Positions 6,722 through 14,711 of a stretch of 14,926 nucleotides of DNA are shown here, in pieces; position 1 is the stretch's first letter; the number at the start of each line of letters is the position of its first letter. A program made the translations under genes and the position numbers. Origin of the DNA: UBA1740 sp045587025 (GTDB lineage Bacteria > Bacillota > Clostridia > Oscillospirales > CAG-272); NCBI GenBank assembly GCA_045587025.1, contig JAZNBK010000004.1:1-14926 (forward strand), read 5' to 3'. The notes beneath the pieces are model-generated. The model saw only the letters and a program-made list of their open reading frames with translations, was not told the DNA's origin and did no database searches.

Positions 6722-7513
6722 ATGAAGCAATATGACAAGAGCCAAAAAGGGAAAATAGTTAAAAGTATTCCAAACGAACAAAATGAATCTCTTATCGGTG
6801 GTAGAAACGCCGTCAGAGAGCTTTTGGCTTCGGATAGAGATATTGATAAAATCTTAGTGGCGAAAGGCGACAGAGACGGCTCTATCGTCGTGCTTGTAAG
6901 CGAGGCGATCGCCCGAAAGATTCCCGTAATAGAGACCGATAGGAAAAAAATGGACTCTATTTTCGGCAGCGCGCATCATCAAGGGATTTTGGCTATGGCG
7001 GCTGAGAGGAATTATTATTCTGTAGACGATATAATCGAATATGCCGAAAGTAAAGGAGAAAAACCTTTTCTCGTTATTGCAGACGGCATTGAGGATCCGC
7101 ATAATCTCGGAGCGATAATTCGTTCTGCCGAATGTGCAGGCGCTCACGGACTTATAATACCGAAGCGTCGCGCTGTTGGGCTTACTTCGGTGGTTGCGAA
7201 ATCATCGGCAGGCGCAATTGAGCATCTGAGAATTGCCAAGGTGACAAACCTTGCTTCAACTATTGACGATATAAAGAAAAAAGGCGTATGGGTTTATGCC
7301 GCCGATATGGACGGCGCGAGCTATTACGAGCACGATTACAAATCGCCTATCGCAATAGTTTTAGGAAGCGAAGGGAACGGAATTTCTCGATTAGTAAAGG
7401 AAAAATGCGATTTCGTTGCTTCTATTCCAATGTACGGAAAGGTGAATTCACTGAACGTTTCAAACGCTTCAGCAGTCATATTTTTTGAGGTAGCAAAGCA
7501 AAGAAATCTTTAA
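6722..7513 (+). CDS. rlmB: 23S rRNA 2'-O-ribose methyltransferase, TrmH/SpoU family (RlmB-like)
   Basis: The product transfers a methyl group from S-adenosylmethionine to a ribose 2'-OH. RlmB acts on guanosine 2251 of 23S rRNA in the peptidyl-transferase region. It has 263 residues. An N-terminal substrate-binding domain begins at LIGGRNAVRELL (24-35). The SpoU catalytic domain follows with motif 1 (DPHNLGAIIRSAECAG, 125-140, with Asn128 and Arg134), motif 2 (LGSEGNG, 214-220) and motif 3 (IPMYGKVNSLNVSNA, 235-249). These are the residues that build the SAM-binding trefoil knot, and all are intact. The start has only a weak Shine-Dalgarno. The next gene begins 24 bases later, suggesting an operon. 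The exact rRNA target is inferred from the family; another TrmH-type target is possible. Confidence 0.9.
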   Translation: MKQYDKSQKGKIVKSIPNEQNESLIGGRNAVRELLASDRDIDKILVAKGDRDGSIVVLVSEAIARKIPVIETDRKKMDSIFGSAHHQGILAMAAERNYYSVDDIIEYAESKGEKPFLVIADGIEDPHNLGAIIRSAECAGAHGLIIPKRRAVGLTSVVAKSSAGAIEHLRIAKVTNLASTIDDIKKKGVWVYAADMDGASYYEHDYKSPIAIVLGSEGNGISRLVKEKCDFVASIPMYGKVNSLNVSNASAVIFFEVAKQRNL

Positions 7514-7537
7514 AAACGAACGAAGGGAGTGAGTATC

Positions 7538-10213
7538 GTGTCAGGTAACAATAAATCTTTTGAAAATGACACTCAAAAAATTCAGGAAATTTTAGATAAG
7601 CTTAAAGCAAGCATTGATAAATACGACGAAAAAAGCACGGCCACTCCTGAACAGACGAAAAAAGAAGACAATTCGGATGAAAAGTTTGATGTAAACGCTT
7701 TTTTATCCGAGGTTAAAGAAATAGAAAAAGAAAATCAAAACAATAACCAGAGCGTCGAAGAGCCGGAAGAAATCGAAGAACCCGAAGAAATCGAAGAGCC
7801 CGAAGAAATCGAGGAGCTCGAAGAAATCGAAAAGCCGGAAGAAGTCGAAGAGCTCGAAGAAATCGAAGAACCCGAAGAAATCGAAGAACCCGAAGAAATC
7901 GAAGAGCTCGAAGAAATCGAAGAACCCGAAAAAGTCGAAGGACCGGAAGAAGTCGAGGAACCGGAAGACGAGGATGTGACAAGAAGCTTTGGTATCGTTG
8001 ATATAAAACCGATTATAGATAACACGGTTGATATAAGCAACTTGGATTCAAATAGTATTTACAAAGATAACGTAAAGGACGAGCGTTCTGAGTATAAGCG
8101 CCGCACGTTCCGTATGAAGCTCAGAGAAAGCTCAAAAGATAACTCTTTTAAAAAAGACGATATCGCCGAAAATGAGTATAGCTTTTTAGAGGATTTCTTT
8201 GAAGCAAAAAGAAAAGAAAATATAAGAATTGAACTCGAGAAAAAACAACCTTATTCCGAGAAGTTTGAAGCGTCTGAACCGCCTACGGCAGTTTTTGCGA
8301 CAGACGAAAAGACAGAAGAAAGAGAAGGAGACAATCCGCTTTTTTATCACTCGGATAAAGCTGAAGGCAGGGCGATAGATAACGAGGCAAAAAACATCTC
8401 TGCGCAGACGGCAAACGAAGAAGATTTTGATTTTTCCGATTTTCAAATAAAGGATAACGAGGACTTCGAGAAAAAATCAGATACCCATGGCTCGAAAAAG
8501 GATGAATACGTATCCCGAAATCAAGTGGATAAAATAATCTCGGAATATTCAAACAGCATTTTAAAATCTAAAATAAAGATTATTGCAACCGCTGTGTTTG
8601 CTTTCGTTCTCCTCGTTCTTGAAAATGCTTTTTGCTTTGGAATTAATATTCCGAAGCTATTGCATATTTCAGGCGCCTCTACCTATGCGTTGCTTGATTT
8701 GCAAATGTTTGTAATCATATGCGCTATGGCGTACGTTGAATTTTTCCACGGTATAAAAGGAATTTTCGAGAAGAAGGTAATTCCCGAGAGCTTTATCGCG
8801 TGCGTTTCGATTGCAACGATAATTTATAACGTGATACTTTGCTTGGCAGGAGAAAGCTATCCGTTTATGTATAGCTTCGCATCGTCGGCTATGATTTTGA
8901 CCTGCCTTATAGCTAAGCATATTGAGCTGTCGGGCGAATTTGCAACGTTTCGCTGCTTTTCGTCACAGGGAGACAAGCTCGTGGCAGACATCATACCTGC
9001 CGAAAATGTTTCAAGCTCTATCAGAAATTCGTTTGCAGTAAGCAACAAAAAGCTCGACGTAATGAGGATCAAAAAGGTCGGCTTCGTTGACGGATATTTC
9101 GAAAGAATGTCGAAAAAATGCTACGATTACGAGCTTAATTCGATGCTTTTGACTGTCGGCGTGATCTTTTCATTTGTGCTTGCCGTTGTTTTTGAGCTTG
9201 CTTCGGGAAGATTATCGTTGATTGGCTTTTATTCGTCATTTCTGACCTCTCTGCTGTTTTCTGTAAGCGCGGCAACATTCTTTTCGCACGTCTGGCCTGT
9301 ATACGTGCTTGAAAAAAAGGCGGTGGACGCCGAATGCGCTATAATAGGCGAAAGCTCTATTAATCAGTATTCAGATGTTTCCGTAATATCCTTCGAGGAC
9401 GTTGAAGCGTTCCCAACTACAAAAACTAAAGTTAACGGAATAAAAATATTCAACGACGCCCGCCCTGACGAAGTATTCTTCTACGTTTCGAGCATTTTTG
9501 CTATGATCGGAGGCCCACTTTGCGGCATATTCAGAGAAGCGTTTGCCGAGCTTGGTATGTCTTATAACGTTAAGTTAACAGACGCCACGCAAAACGGTAT
9601 TACGGCAATGGTTGACGGCAGGGAATTTAAGATAGGAAAAGGCAGTTATATGGAAAATAACGATATAACTCTTTTCTATGACTCCGACGATGAAACACAG
9701 CTCGAAAAAGGCAACGTGAGCGCAATGTTCGTCGCTGAGGGAAATGAGCTTCGGGCGAAGTTTTATATTGAATACAATATCAGCACGAGATTTATGGCAA
9801 ACGCAGAGAAGCTTAATAAGAACAACATTTTATCTGTTATAAGAAGCTACGACCCAAATATAGACGAGCGTCTGATTGAAAAGGTTTCCAATCTCGATTC
9901 CTCCTTCGTTTCTGTCGTTAAAAAGGACGCAACGCAGGTCTATGACTATGCCCAACTCCGCGTTAACAGCGGACTCGTTACCGGCTCTATTTCCAAAGAG
10001 ATAGTGCGTATGGTATTTTCGTGCATAAAGGCGAGAAAAGCCATCGAGATAGGAAAGGTAATAAAGAGCGCAACTACGGGAGTTGGAATGTTGATTTCTC
10101 TCTTGTGCGCGATTTTTGGAATTTTGGCGAATCTGCCGTCGGTAACTATGGCACTCGTGTCGGCACTTTCAATAATGGCTACTCTTATACTCGGAAAGAC
10201 AATGTTAAAATAA
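7538..10213 (+). CDS. Large membrane protein resembling a catalytically dead P1B-type ATPase, with an acidic repeat N terminus
   Basis: The 891-residue product starts at GTG 7538, with AAGGGAG (7523-7529) ahead. The GTG at 7529 would overlap that site. Residues 74-145 are twelve acidic hexapeptides (EEPEEI-like), then ~200 charged, apparently disordered residues. Eight hydrophobic helices follow, at about 348-369, 385-403, 415-437, 444-463, 538-556, 562-590, 848-867 and 870-888. A ~75-residue loop lies after helix 4 and a ~255-residue loop after helix 6, exactly the layout of heavy-metal P-type ATPases. VFPT-like FEDVEAFPT (619-627) sits where DKTGT should be, and SVSAATFFSHVWP (575-587) where CPC should be. 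GITAMVDGREFKIGKGSYM (687-705) resembles the nucleotide-binding domain. The phosphorylated aspartate, TGES, TGD and GDGxND motifs are all missing, so ion pumping is unlikely. The family link is my inference from topology. Confidence 0.6.
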   Translation: MSGNNKSFENDTQKIQEILDKLKASIDKYDEKSTATPEQTKKEDNSDEKFDVNAFLSEVKEIEKENQNNNQSVEEPEEIEEPEEIEEPEEIEELEEIEKPEEVEELEEIEEPEEIEEPEEIEELEEIEEPEKVEGPEEVEEPEDEDVTRSFGIVDIKPIIDNTVDISNLDSNSIYKDNVKDERSEYKRRTFRMKLRESSKDNSFKKDDIAENEYSFLEDFFEAKRKENIRIELEKKQPYSEKFEASEPPTAVFATDEKTEEREGDNPLFYHSDKAEGRAIDNEAKNISAQTANEEDFDFSDFQIKDNEDFEKKSDTHGSKKDEYVSRNQVDKIISEYSNSILKSKIKIIATAVFAFVLLVLENAFCFGINIPKLLHISGASTYALLDLQMFVIICAMAYVEFFHGIKGIFEKKVIPESFIACVSIATIIYNVILCLAGESYPFMYSFASSAMILTCLIAKHIELSGEFATFRCFSSQGDKLVADIIPAENVSSSIRNSFAVSNKKLDVMRIKKVGFVDGYFERMSKKCYDYELNSMLLTVGVIFSFVLAVVFELASGRLSLIGFYSSFLTSLLFSVSAATFFSHVWPVYVLEKKAVDAECAIIGESSINQYSDVSVISFEDVEAFPTTKTKVNGIKIFNDARPDEVFFYVSSIFAMIGGPLCGIFREAFAELGMSYNVKLTDATQNGITAMVDGREFKIGKGSYMENNDITLFYDSDDETQLEKGNVSAMFVAEGNELRAKFYIEYNISTRFMANAEKLNKNNILSVIRSYDPNIDERLIEKVSNLDSSFVSVVKKDATQVYDYAQLRVNSGLVTGSISKEIVRMVFSCIKARKAIEIGKVIKSATTGVGMLISLLCAIFGILANLPSVTMALVSALSIMATLILGKTMLK
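7757..7972 (+). repeat. Twelve tandem 18-bp repeats encoding acidic hexapeptides
   Basis: The repeat lies inside the 7538-10213 gene. Units are variants of GAAGAACCCGAAGAAATC, encoding EEPEEI, EELEEI, EKPEEV or EGPEEV, in register for twelve copies. Variation between copies is mostly at the Pro/Leu position and in synonymous bases (GAG/GAA, CCC/CCG), so the array is fairly young or under homogenisation. Being a multiple of three, copy-number slippage would change length without breaking the frame. The strong periodicity also creates long open frames on the other strand, which are artefacts. Confidence 0.92.
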
Positions 10214-10235
10214 ATTATTCACTTTTATAAAGCAG

Positions 10236-10289
10236 AAAGGAAGTTGAGCTGTAATTTTCCTATAAGGTTATTACAGCTCCTTTGTTTGA
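10236..10289 (+). promoter_or_regulatory. Leader hairpin between a Shine-Dalgarno and the TIGR03960 start codon
   Basis: GAGCTGTAAT (10246-10255) pairs perfectly with ATTACAGCTC (10270-10279), with a further CCT/AGG pair inside the loop. CTTTGTTT follows, so it could be a weak terminator for the upstream membrane-protein gene. The ATG at 10290 has no Shine-Dalgarno directly before it. The only good one, AAAGGAAG at 10236-10243, is 46 bases away, but folding the hairpin shortens the distance to 12 bases. The hairpin may therefore help present the start site. The pairing is seen; either role is inferred. Confidence 0.6.
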
Positions 10290-12137
10290 ATGAAGGAAAA
10301 TAAGCTGTCAGGAATTTTAAAGTCGGTTACAAAGCCGGGAAGATATATTGGTGGAGAATACAACCAGGTTGTTAAGGATAAGGAAAAGGTGGGCCTTCGT
10401 TTTGCCTTTTGCTTTCCCGATATATACGATATAGGTATGTCGAATTTGGGCGTGCGGATTCTTTACGACGCCTTGAATAGAGAAAGCGGCGTATGGTGCG
10501 AGCGTGTTTATGCGCCTTGGGTTGATATGGGTGAAAAAATGCGTGAATATAATCTCCCTATCACCGCGCACGAAAGCGGAGATGCGCTTGTGGATTTTGA
10601 TATCGTCGCCTTCACGCTCCAATACGAGCTATGCTATACCACAGTGTTGCAGATGCTGAAAATGTCGGGAATACCCCTTCGCTCATCTGAAAGAGGAGAC
10701 GATTTTCCCATTATTTTGGGTGGCGGTCCGTGCGCTTACAATGCGGAGCCGATAGCGGACTTTTTCGACGTTTTCTCTATCGGAGAGGGAGAGTATTCGT
10801 TGATAGAAATGAGTCGTCTTTACATCAAAATGAAAAAAGACGGAAGCTATACGAAAAAAGCTTTTCTACACGAGCTTGCAAAAATTGACGGCTTTTACGT
10901 ACCTTCGCTATATAACGTTACATATTTTGAGGACGGAACTATAGAGGCGTATACGCCTATCTATGACGATATTCCAAAAAAGATAAAAAAGCGCATCGTA
11001 GAGGATATGGATAAATCGCCTTATCCCGAAAAGTTGGTTATGCCGTACGTAGAAACTGTGCACGACCGCGTCGTCTTAGAGGTTTACAGGGGCTGTATAC
11101 GCGGATGCAGATTTTGTCAGGCAGGAATGGTCTACCGCCCGATACGCGAGAAATCTCCCGCGGTGCTTTGCGAACAGGCAAAACGCCTTTGCGAGAATAC
11201 CGGCTACGACGAAATATCCCTCTGCTCGTTAAGCATAAGCGATTATTCTCGTATAGAGGAGCTGACGGATGAGCTTTTGAAATGGACGGATGAAAAGAAT
11301 GTAAATCTTTCCTTGCCCTCGTTGAGAGTAGATAGCTTTACAGAAGAGCTTATGAACAAAATCTCGAGCGTACGAATGGGAGGAATTACCTTTGCGCCCG
11401 AGGCAGGTACTCAAAAGCTAAGGGACGCAATAAACAAAAACGTAACGGAAGAAAATCTGATGAACGCCGTGAAAATTGCCTTTGGCGCAGGGAAGAGCGG
11501 AATTAAGCTGTATTTTATGATAGGACTTCCGACAGAGGAGCTTTCAGACGTTGAAGGAATAGCCGAGCTGGCTCAGCGCGTGGTGCGCGCGTATTTTGAA
11601 ACGCCGAAGGAAAAACGTGGAAAGGGCGTTTCGGTCACAATAAGCGTCTCTTGCTTTATTCCAAAACCCTTCACCCCGTTCCAATGGGAAGCGCAGGATA
11701 CAATTGAGGAGCTCGAAAAGAAGCAACAGCATTTAAAGAGCTGTATCACCGACAAAAAGATAAGATACAATTACCACGACGCTTGCGTTTCTCGCATTGA
11801 AGCCGTTTTTGCAAGAGGTAACCGAAAGCTTTCCAAGGCGCTTGAAATAGCGTGCGAGGAAGGAATACAGTTTGATGCGTGGGACGAGTGCTTCGACTAT
11901 GAAAAATGGCTCGATGTATTCAAGCGCGCGGAAATAGATCCCCATTTCTTTGCGAACAGAAAATTCGGCTTGGACGAGGTTCTTCCTTGGGATATAATCG
12001 ACTGCGGAGTGACAAAGCAATATCTGAAAAACGAGAGGGAAAAGGCGTATCAGAACAAAACGACACCGTCTTGCGCGGAGCATTGCAATGGTTGCGGAGC
12101 GAACAAACTGGGAGGTGTGAACAAATGGTGCAGGTGA
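10290..12137 (+). CDS. Radical SAM protein with B12-binding-like N-terminal domain (TIGR03960 family)
   Basis: The product is a 615-residue iron-sulfur enzyme of unknown substrate. Residues ~36-175 form a cobalamin-binding-like fold (FPDIYDIGMSNLG, then LGGGPCAYNAEP), but the DxHxxG motif for the lower cobalt ligand is not seen. The radical-SAM core carries the CxxxCxxC cluster motif at Cys269, Cys273 and Cys276. TFAPEAGTQ and LYFMIGLPTE are conserved core strands. A C-terminal CAEHCNGCG motif (595-603) offers more cysteines, perhaps for metal. The start lacks a nearby Shine-Dalgarno, and the N terminus could be slightly different (CTG at 10305 follows AAGGA). It overlaps the DUF2344 gene by 13 bases. 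The pair probably works as one system, and a role in RNA or protein modification is only a guess from its usual ribosomal neighbourhood in Clostridia. Confidence 0.88.
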   Translation: MKENKLSGILKSVTKPGRYIGGEYNQVVKDKEKVGLRFAFCFPDIYDIGMSNLGVRILYDALNRESGVWCERVYAPWVDMGEKMREYNLPITAHESGDALVDFDIVAFTLQYELCYTTVLQMLKMSGIPLRSSERGDDFPIILGGGPCAYNAEPIADFFDVFSIGEGEYSLIEMSRLYIKMKKDGSYTKKAFLHELAKIDGFYVPSLYNVTYFEDGTIEAYTPIYDDIPKKIKKRIVEDMDKSPYPEKLVMPYVETVHDRVVLEVYRGCIRGCRFCQAGMVYRPIREKSPAVLCEQAKRLCENTGYDEISLCSLSISDYSRIEELTDELLKWTDEKNVNLSLPSLRVDSFTEELMNKISSVRMGGITFAPEAGTQKLRDAINKNVTEENLMNAVKIAFGAGKSGIKLYFMIGLPTEELSDVEGIAELAQRVVRAYFETPKEKRGKGVSVTISVSCFIPKPFTPFQWEAQDTIEELEKKQQHLKSCITDKKIRYNYHDACVSRIEAVFARGNRKLSKALEIACEEGIQFDAWDECFDYEKWLDVFKRAEIDPHFFANRKFGLDEVLPWDIIDCGVTKQYLKNEREKAYQNKTTPSCAEHCNGCGANKLGGVNKWCR

Positions 12138-12838
12138 AGATTTTGGGCGAACCGCTGCCGCAAGCAAGGACGCTGAGAATTAAATTCAAAAAAATGGGAA
12201 ATCTCCAGTATATATCCCACCTCGATTTAGTACGTACCTTCAATAAAATGCTCACAAGAGTAGGTATGCCCCTGTGGTATACCGAGGGCTTTAACCCAAA
12301 GCCCAAAATGGTTTTTGCTTTTTCAATGTCGATAGGGCTACAGAGCGAGTGTGAATTTCTGGACGTAAAGATAACTAACGACGTGGATATTGAGAGCGTA
12401 AAGGAAGCTTTGAATTTAACCTCAACAGAAGAGCTTTCCGTAAGTGAGGTCTATTATCCCGAAACAAAGTTTACAGAAATAAAATTCGCCTCCTACTTGA
12501 TAGAAATAGAAAGCGAAAATATATCAAATACCGTTTTTGAAAAGTGCAAAAGCGTTTTGAAATCAAAGCCGCTTATCGTAAATAAATATACCAAAAGCGG
12601 CGAAAAGGACGTGGATATAAGTCCCTCTATATACGACGTCAGCGTTTGCGAAGCAGAGAACGGGAACTTGAATATAGAGTTGATGATATCCTCGGATAAC
12701 GGAAGCTTTTTAAACCCCGAATACTTTATTACGGCGTTAAAAAAAGAAGCGGGAATTTTAGGCGCGGATTTGCTCAAAAACCGTTATTCAATTACACGCA
12801 AATGTGTTTATGACGAAAACAAAAAAATATTCTCATGA
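12125..12838 (+). CDS. TIGR03936 / DUF2344 radical-SAM-associated protein
   Basis: The product is 237 residues. The N-terminal LRIKFKKMGNLQYISHLDLVRTFNKML and WYTEGFNPKPKMVFAFSMSIGLQSECEFLD segments are hallmarks of DUF2344, which normally partners the TIGR03960 enzyme or is fused to a radical-SAM protein. It has no iron-sulfur motif of its own, so it probably binds the substrate for its partner. The frame is open back to 11906, but ATG at 12125 is the start: GGAGGTG (12111-12117) sits seven bases before it, and the family begins here. It overlaps the upstream gene by 13 bases, and its stop codon overlaps the ribosome binding site of the phosphatase gene, so the three genes are translationally coupled. 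In many Clostridia the next gene is ribonuclease G; here it is not. Confidence 0.88.
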   Translation: MVQVKILGEPLPQARTLRIKFKKMGNLQYISHLDLVRTFNKMLTRVGMPLWYTEGFNPKPKMVFAFSMSIGLQSECEFLDVKITNDVDIESVKEALNLTSTEELSVSEVYYPETKFTEIKFASYLIEIESENISNTVFEKCKSVLKSKPLIVNKYTKSGEKDVDISPSIYDVSVCEAENGNLNIELMISSDNGSFLNPEYFITALKKEAGILGADLLKNRYSITRKCVYDENKKIFS

Positions 12839-12845
12839 GGTTTTT

Positions 12846-13511
12846 ATGAAAAAATATGATACTGTAGTTTTTGACCTTGACGGAACCCTACTTGATACCT
12901 TGCAGGATTTAACCGACGCTGTTAATTATGCTCTTGAAAAGTATTCCTGCCCTCAAAAGGCACTTGAACAAATATGCAGTTATGTGGGAAACGGAGTGAA
13001 GCTTTTGATCGAGAGGGCAGTCCCGATGGGAATAGATAATCCGAAATTTGATGAAATTTACGAATGCTTTTGCGATTACTATTCGAAGCATTCGAACGAT
13101 AAAACGGCTCCCTACGATGGAGTTATTGACCTTCTTCGTGAACTGAAAAACAGAGGGTATAAATTGGCAATTGTTTCAAATAAATTTGATTCTGCCGTAA
13201 AAGAATTGGCAAAGCTATACTTTGAGGATACTATCGACGTTGCAATAGGAGAGAATGAGAGCGCCGGTATAAAGAAAAAACCGGCACCCGATACAGCGCT
13301 GTTGGCGCTTAAGGAGCTGGGTAGCAGTAAGGAGAGGTCGGTATTTGTAGGTGATTCTGACGTCGACTTTAAAACTGCGCAGAACTCGGAGCTTGACTGC
13401 ATCTCTGTGCTTTGGGGATTTAGAACAAGAGAGTTTTTGCAGGAATGTGGAGCTACTGTTTTTGCAGAAACTCCGGAAGAAGTGCTTGAATTGATAGAAG
13501 GTAATAATTAA
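12846..13511 (+). CDS. HAD-family phosphatase, phosphoglycolate-phosphatase-like
   Basis: The 221-residue product has all four haloacid-dehalogenase motifs: DLDGTLLDT with Asp10 (nucleophile) and Asp12, Ser111 in VSNK, Lys145 in KKPAPD, and the GDSDVD acidic motif (Asp170, Asp174). A helical cap of about residues 18-90 places it with Gph/PpaX-type enzymes that remove phosphate from phosphoglycolate, pyrophosphate or similar small molecules. The substrate cannot be read from the sequence. ATG 12846 is preferred to the in-frame ATG at 12804: TGAGG (12836-12840) lies just before it, and the family starts with MKKYDTVVFDLDG. It is translationally linked to the DUF2344 gene, although a functional connection is not obvious. 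Its stop overlaps the convergent DUF4363 stop by four bases. Confidence 0.9.
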   Translation: MKKYDTVVFDLDGTLLDTLQDLTDAVNYALEKYSCPQKALEQICSYVGNGVKLLIERAVPMGIDNPKFDEIYECFCDYYSKHSNDKTAPYDGVIDLLRELKNRGYKLAIVSNKFDSAVKELAKLYFEDTIDVAIGENESAGIKKKPAPDTALLALKELGSSKERSVFVGDSDVDFKTAQNSELDCISVLWGFRTREFLQECGATVFAETPEEVLELIEGNN

Positions 13512-13888
13512 AAAATATTATCGGGGTTGAATTCTGAATTTCTTTTTAAATCCTTGAACAAATTGGAGAGCTTTTTGACCTCTATTATATAGTTGTCTTG
13601 GTCGTTTGCATTGCAGCTACCTATAACCGAGGCAAAGCCCTCTGATATTTTAAGAATATCGTTTCTGGTATTCGAAATATTAAAAGCAAATGAAGCTTGT
13701 TCCCATTTTTCTAATAAAGTTTCATATTCCTTTTTTTGATGAGACAGATTATTTTCTGCGTCGGTCGTATTGATTTCTTCTATGCGGGCGATAAAGTAAT
13801 CTGTCTTTTTTGACGTGTATAATGAAATTCCGAAAGTAATAGACGTTATTACTGCGAGGATTATTAAAGCGCCTATGAAAGTTTTCAA
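13508..13888 (-). CDS. DUF4363 family membrane-anchored protein
   Basis: The product is 126 residues with one N-terminal hydrophobic segment (about 4-24) and a helical, coiled-coil-prone remainder with several charged heptad-like stretches. DUF4363 proteins are typically encoded right after a DUF421 gene in Clostridia, and this arrangement is present here. The start ATG overlaps the upstream stop by four bases (13885-13888), so the two are co-translated. The molecular role is unknown; association with the DUF421 membrane protein is the likeliest inference. Confidence 0.82.
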   Translation of the reverse strand: MKTFIGALIILAVITSITFGISLYTSKKTDYFIARIEEINTTDAENNLSHQKKEYETLLEKWEQASFAFNISNTRNDILKISEGFASVIGSCNANDQDNYIIEVKKLSNLFKDLKRNSEFNPDNIF

Positions 13889-14565
13889 TTTTCTTCTTTC
13901 TCCTTCATAATAATATGAGTTTTTCCCTCGTCATCCAAGGTTAAAAGGAAAACGTCTTTTGGGGCGCATTTGTGGTTTGCGCAAAGCTCATTAACGTCTG
14001 TTTTCGACATCGACAGCCGTTTTATGCTTTCCTCGTTATATTTTCCATCGATAATCAGGGAGTGAGCCATTCCGCTCTCCGTTACCTTTATTTTCATATT
14101 GTCGGCAGTAATTGGCTGATACTCTGATTTCAGGACCGTTGAAAGCTTTCCCTTTTCTTCTAAAATTGCATAATATACCTGTGAAATATCCATAATCCCT
14201 TGCAGACGAAGCTCGCTTATAAATTCTTGCAGAGAAATTCGCATCTTTTCGAGCTCTTTTTGATTTAATTCTCCTTTATATATAATAAAGGATGGTTTTC
14301 CCTCGAACATCTTCTTTAAAAAGTTCACCTTGTTTTTCGAATAGGTTACGATAACCTCAAGAGATACGATTAAAAGAACGGGAATAAGCGCAAAGAGAAG
14401 CGGCACGTTCGGCTCTGATATCGGAAGGGAAGCAATTTCGGAAAGAATAAGCGTAGATACCAGCTCTGACGCTTCTAATTCCCCTACCTGTCTTTTTCCC
14501 ATTATACGAAGCGTGATGGTGATAATTATATAAATAATAAGAGTTCTTATGAAAATAGTAATCAA
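13885..14565 (-). CDS. DUF421 (YetF-like) membrane protein
   Basis: The product is 226 residues. Three hydrophobic segments at about residues 2-22, 33-50 and 53-75 are followed by a cytoplasmic part with two related subdomains. MGKRQVGELEASELVSTLIL is a clear DUF421 signature. Relatives include Bacillus YetF, and DUF421 proteins have been linked to the spore inner membrane and germination or resistance properties, which would fit a spore former. The start is a TTG at 14563-14565, because no ATG lies upstream in frame and the next Met (22) would remove the first helix. GGGAAGG lies 12 bases before it. No convincing promoter is seen. It is divergent from the rRNA promoters. Confidence 0.88.
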   Translation of the reverse strand: MITIFIRTLIIYIIITITLRIMGKRQVGELEASELVSTLILSEIASLPISEPNVPLLFALIPVLLIVSLEVIVTYSKNKVNFLKKMFEGKPSFIIYKGELNQKELEKMRISLQEFISELRLQGIMDISQVYYAILEEKGKLSTVLKSEYQPITADNMKIKVTESGMAHSLIIDGKYNEESIKRLSMSKTDVNELCANHKCAPKDVFLLTLDDEGKTHIIMKEKEEN

Positions 14566-14682
14566 ATCTTTATAACGCCTTCCCTTGCTTAATATTTTTA
14601 GTTATTTTTAAAAAAATCGGGTTTTATTATTCCGTAATGACAGAAAATATTTTAAAAACAAGCAAAAAGTTTCAAAAAACCC

Positions 14683-14711
14683 TTGACAAACGAAAAACAA
14701 AATGATATACT
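14683..14711 (+). promoter_or_regulatory. rRNA operon promoter P1
   Basis: Perfect TTGACA (14683-14688), a 17-base spacer and TATACT (14706-14711). A-tracts spaced at about one helical turn lie upstream (around 14643-14680) and look like an UP element. Confidence 0.88.

Noticed and set aside
7713..8040. Two long minus-strand open frames rich in Leu-Arg or Ser
   Set aside because: They are artefacts of the in-frame 18-bp repeat on the plus strand; low-complexity products with no start signal.
10244..10289. TTG after AAAGGAAG as the start of the TIGR03960 gene
   Set aside because: It is not in frame with the coding sequence and soon meets a stop.
11906..12124. Upstream extension of the DUF2344 gene into the TIGR03960 gene
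   Set aside because: It lies wholly inside the radical-SAM gene in another frame; GGAGGTG before ATG 12125 fixes the start.
12804..12845. Earlier ATG for the HAD phosphatase
   Set aside because: It would overlap the DUF2344 gene without a good ribosome binding site and add residues before the canonical MKKYDTVVFDLDG start.
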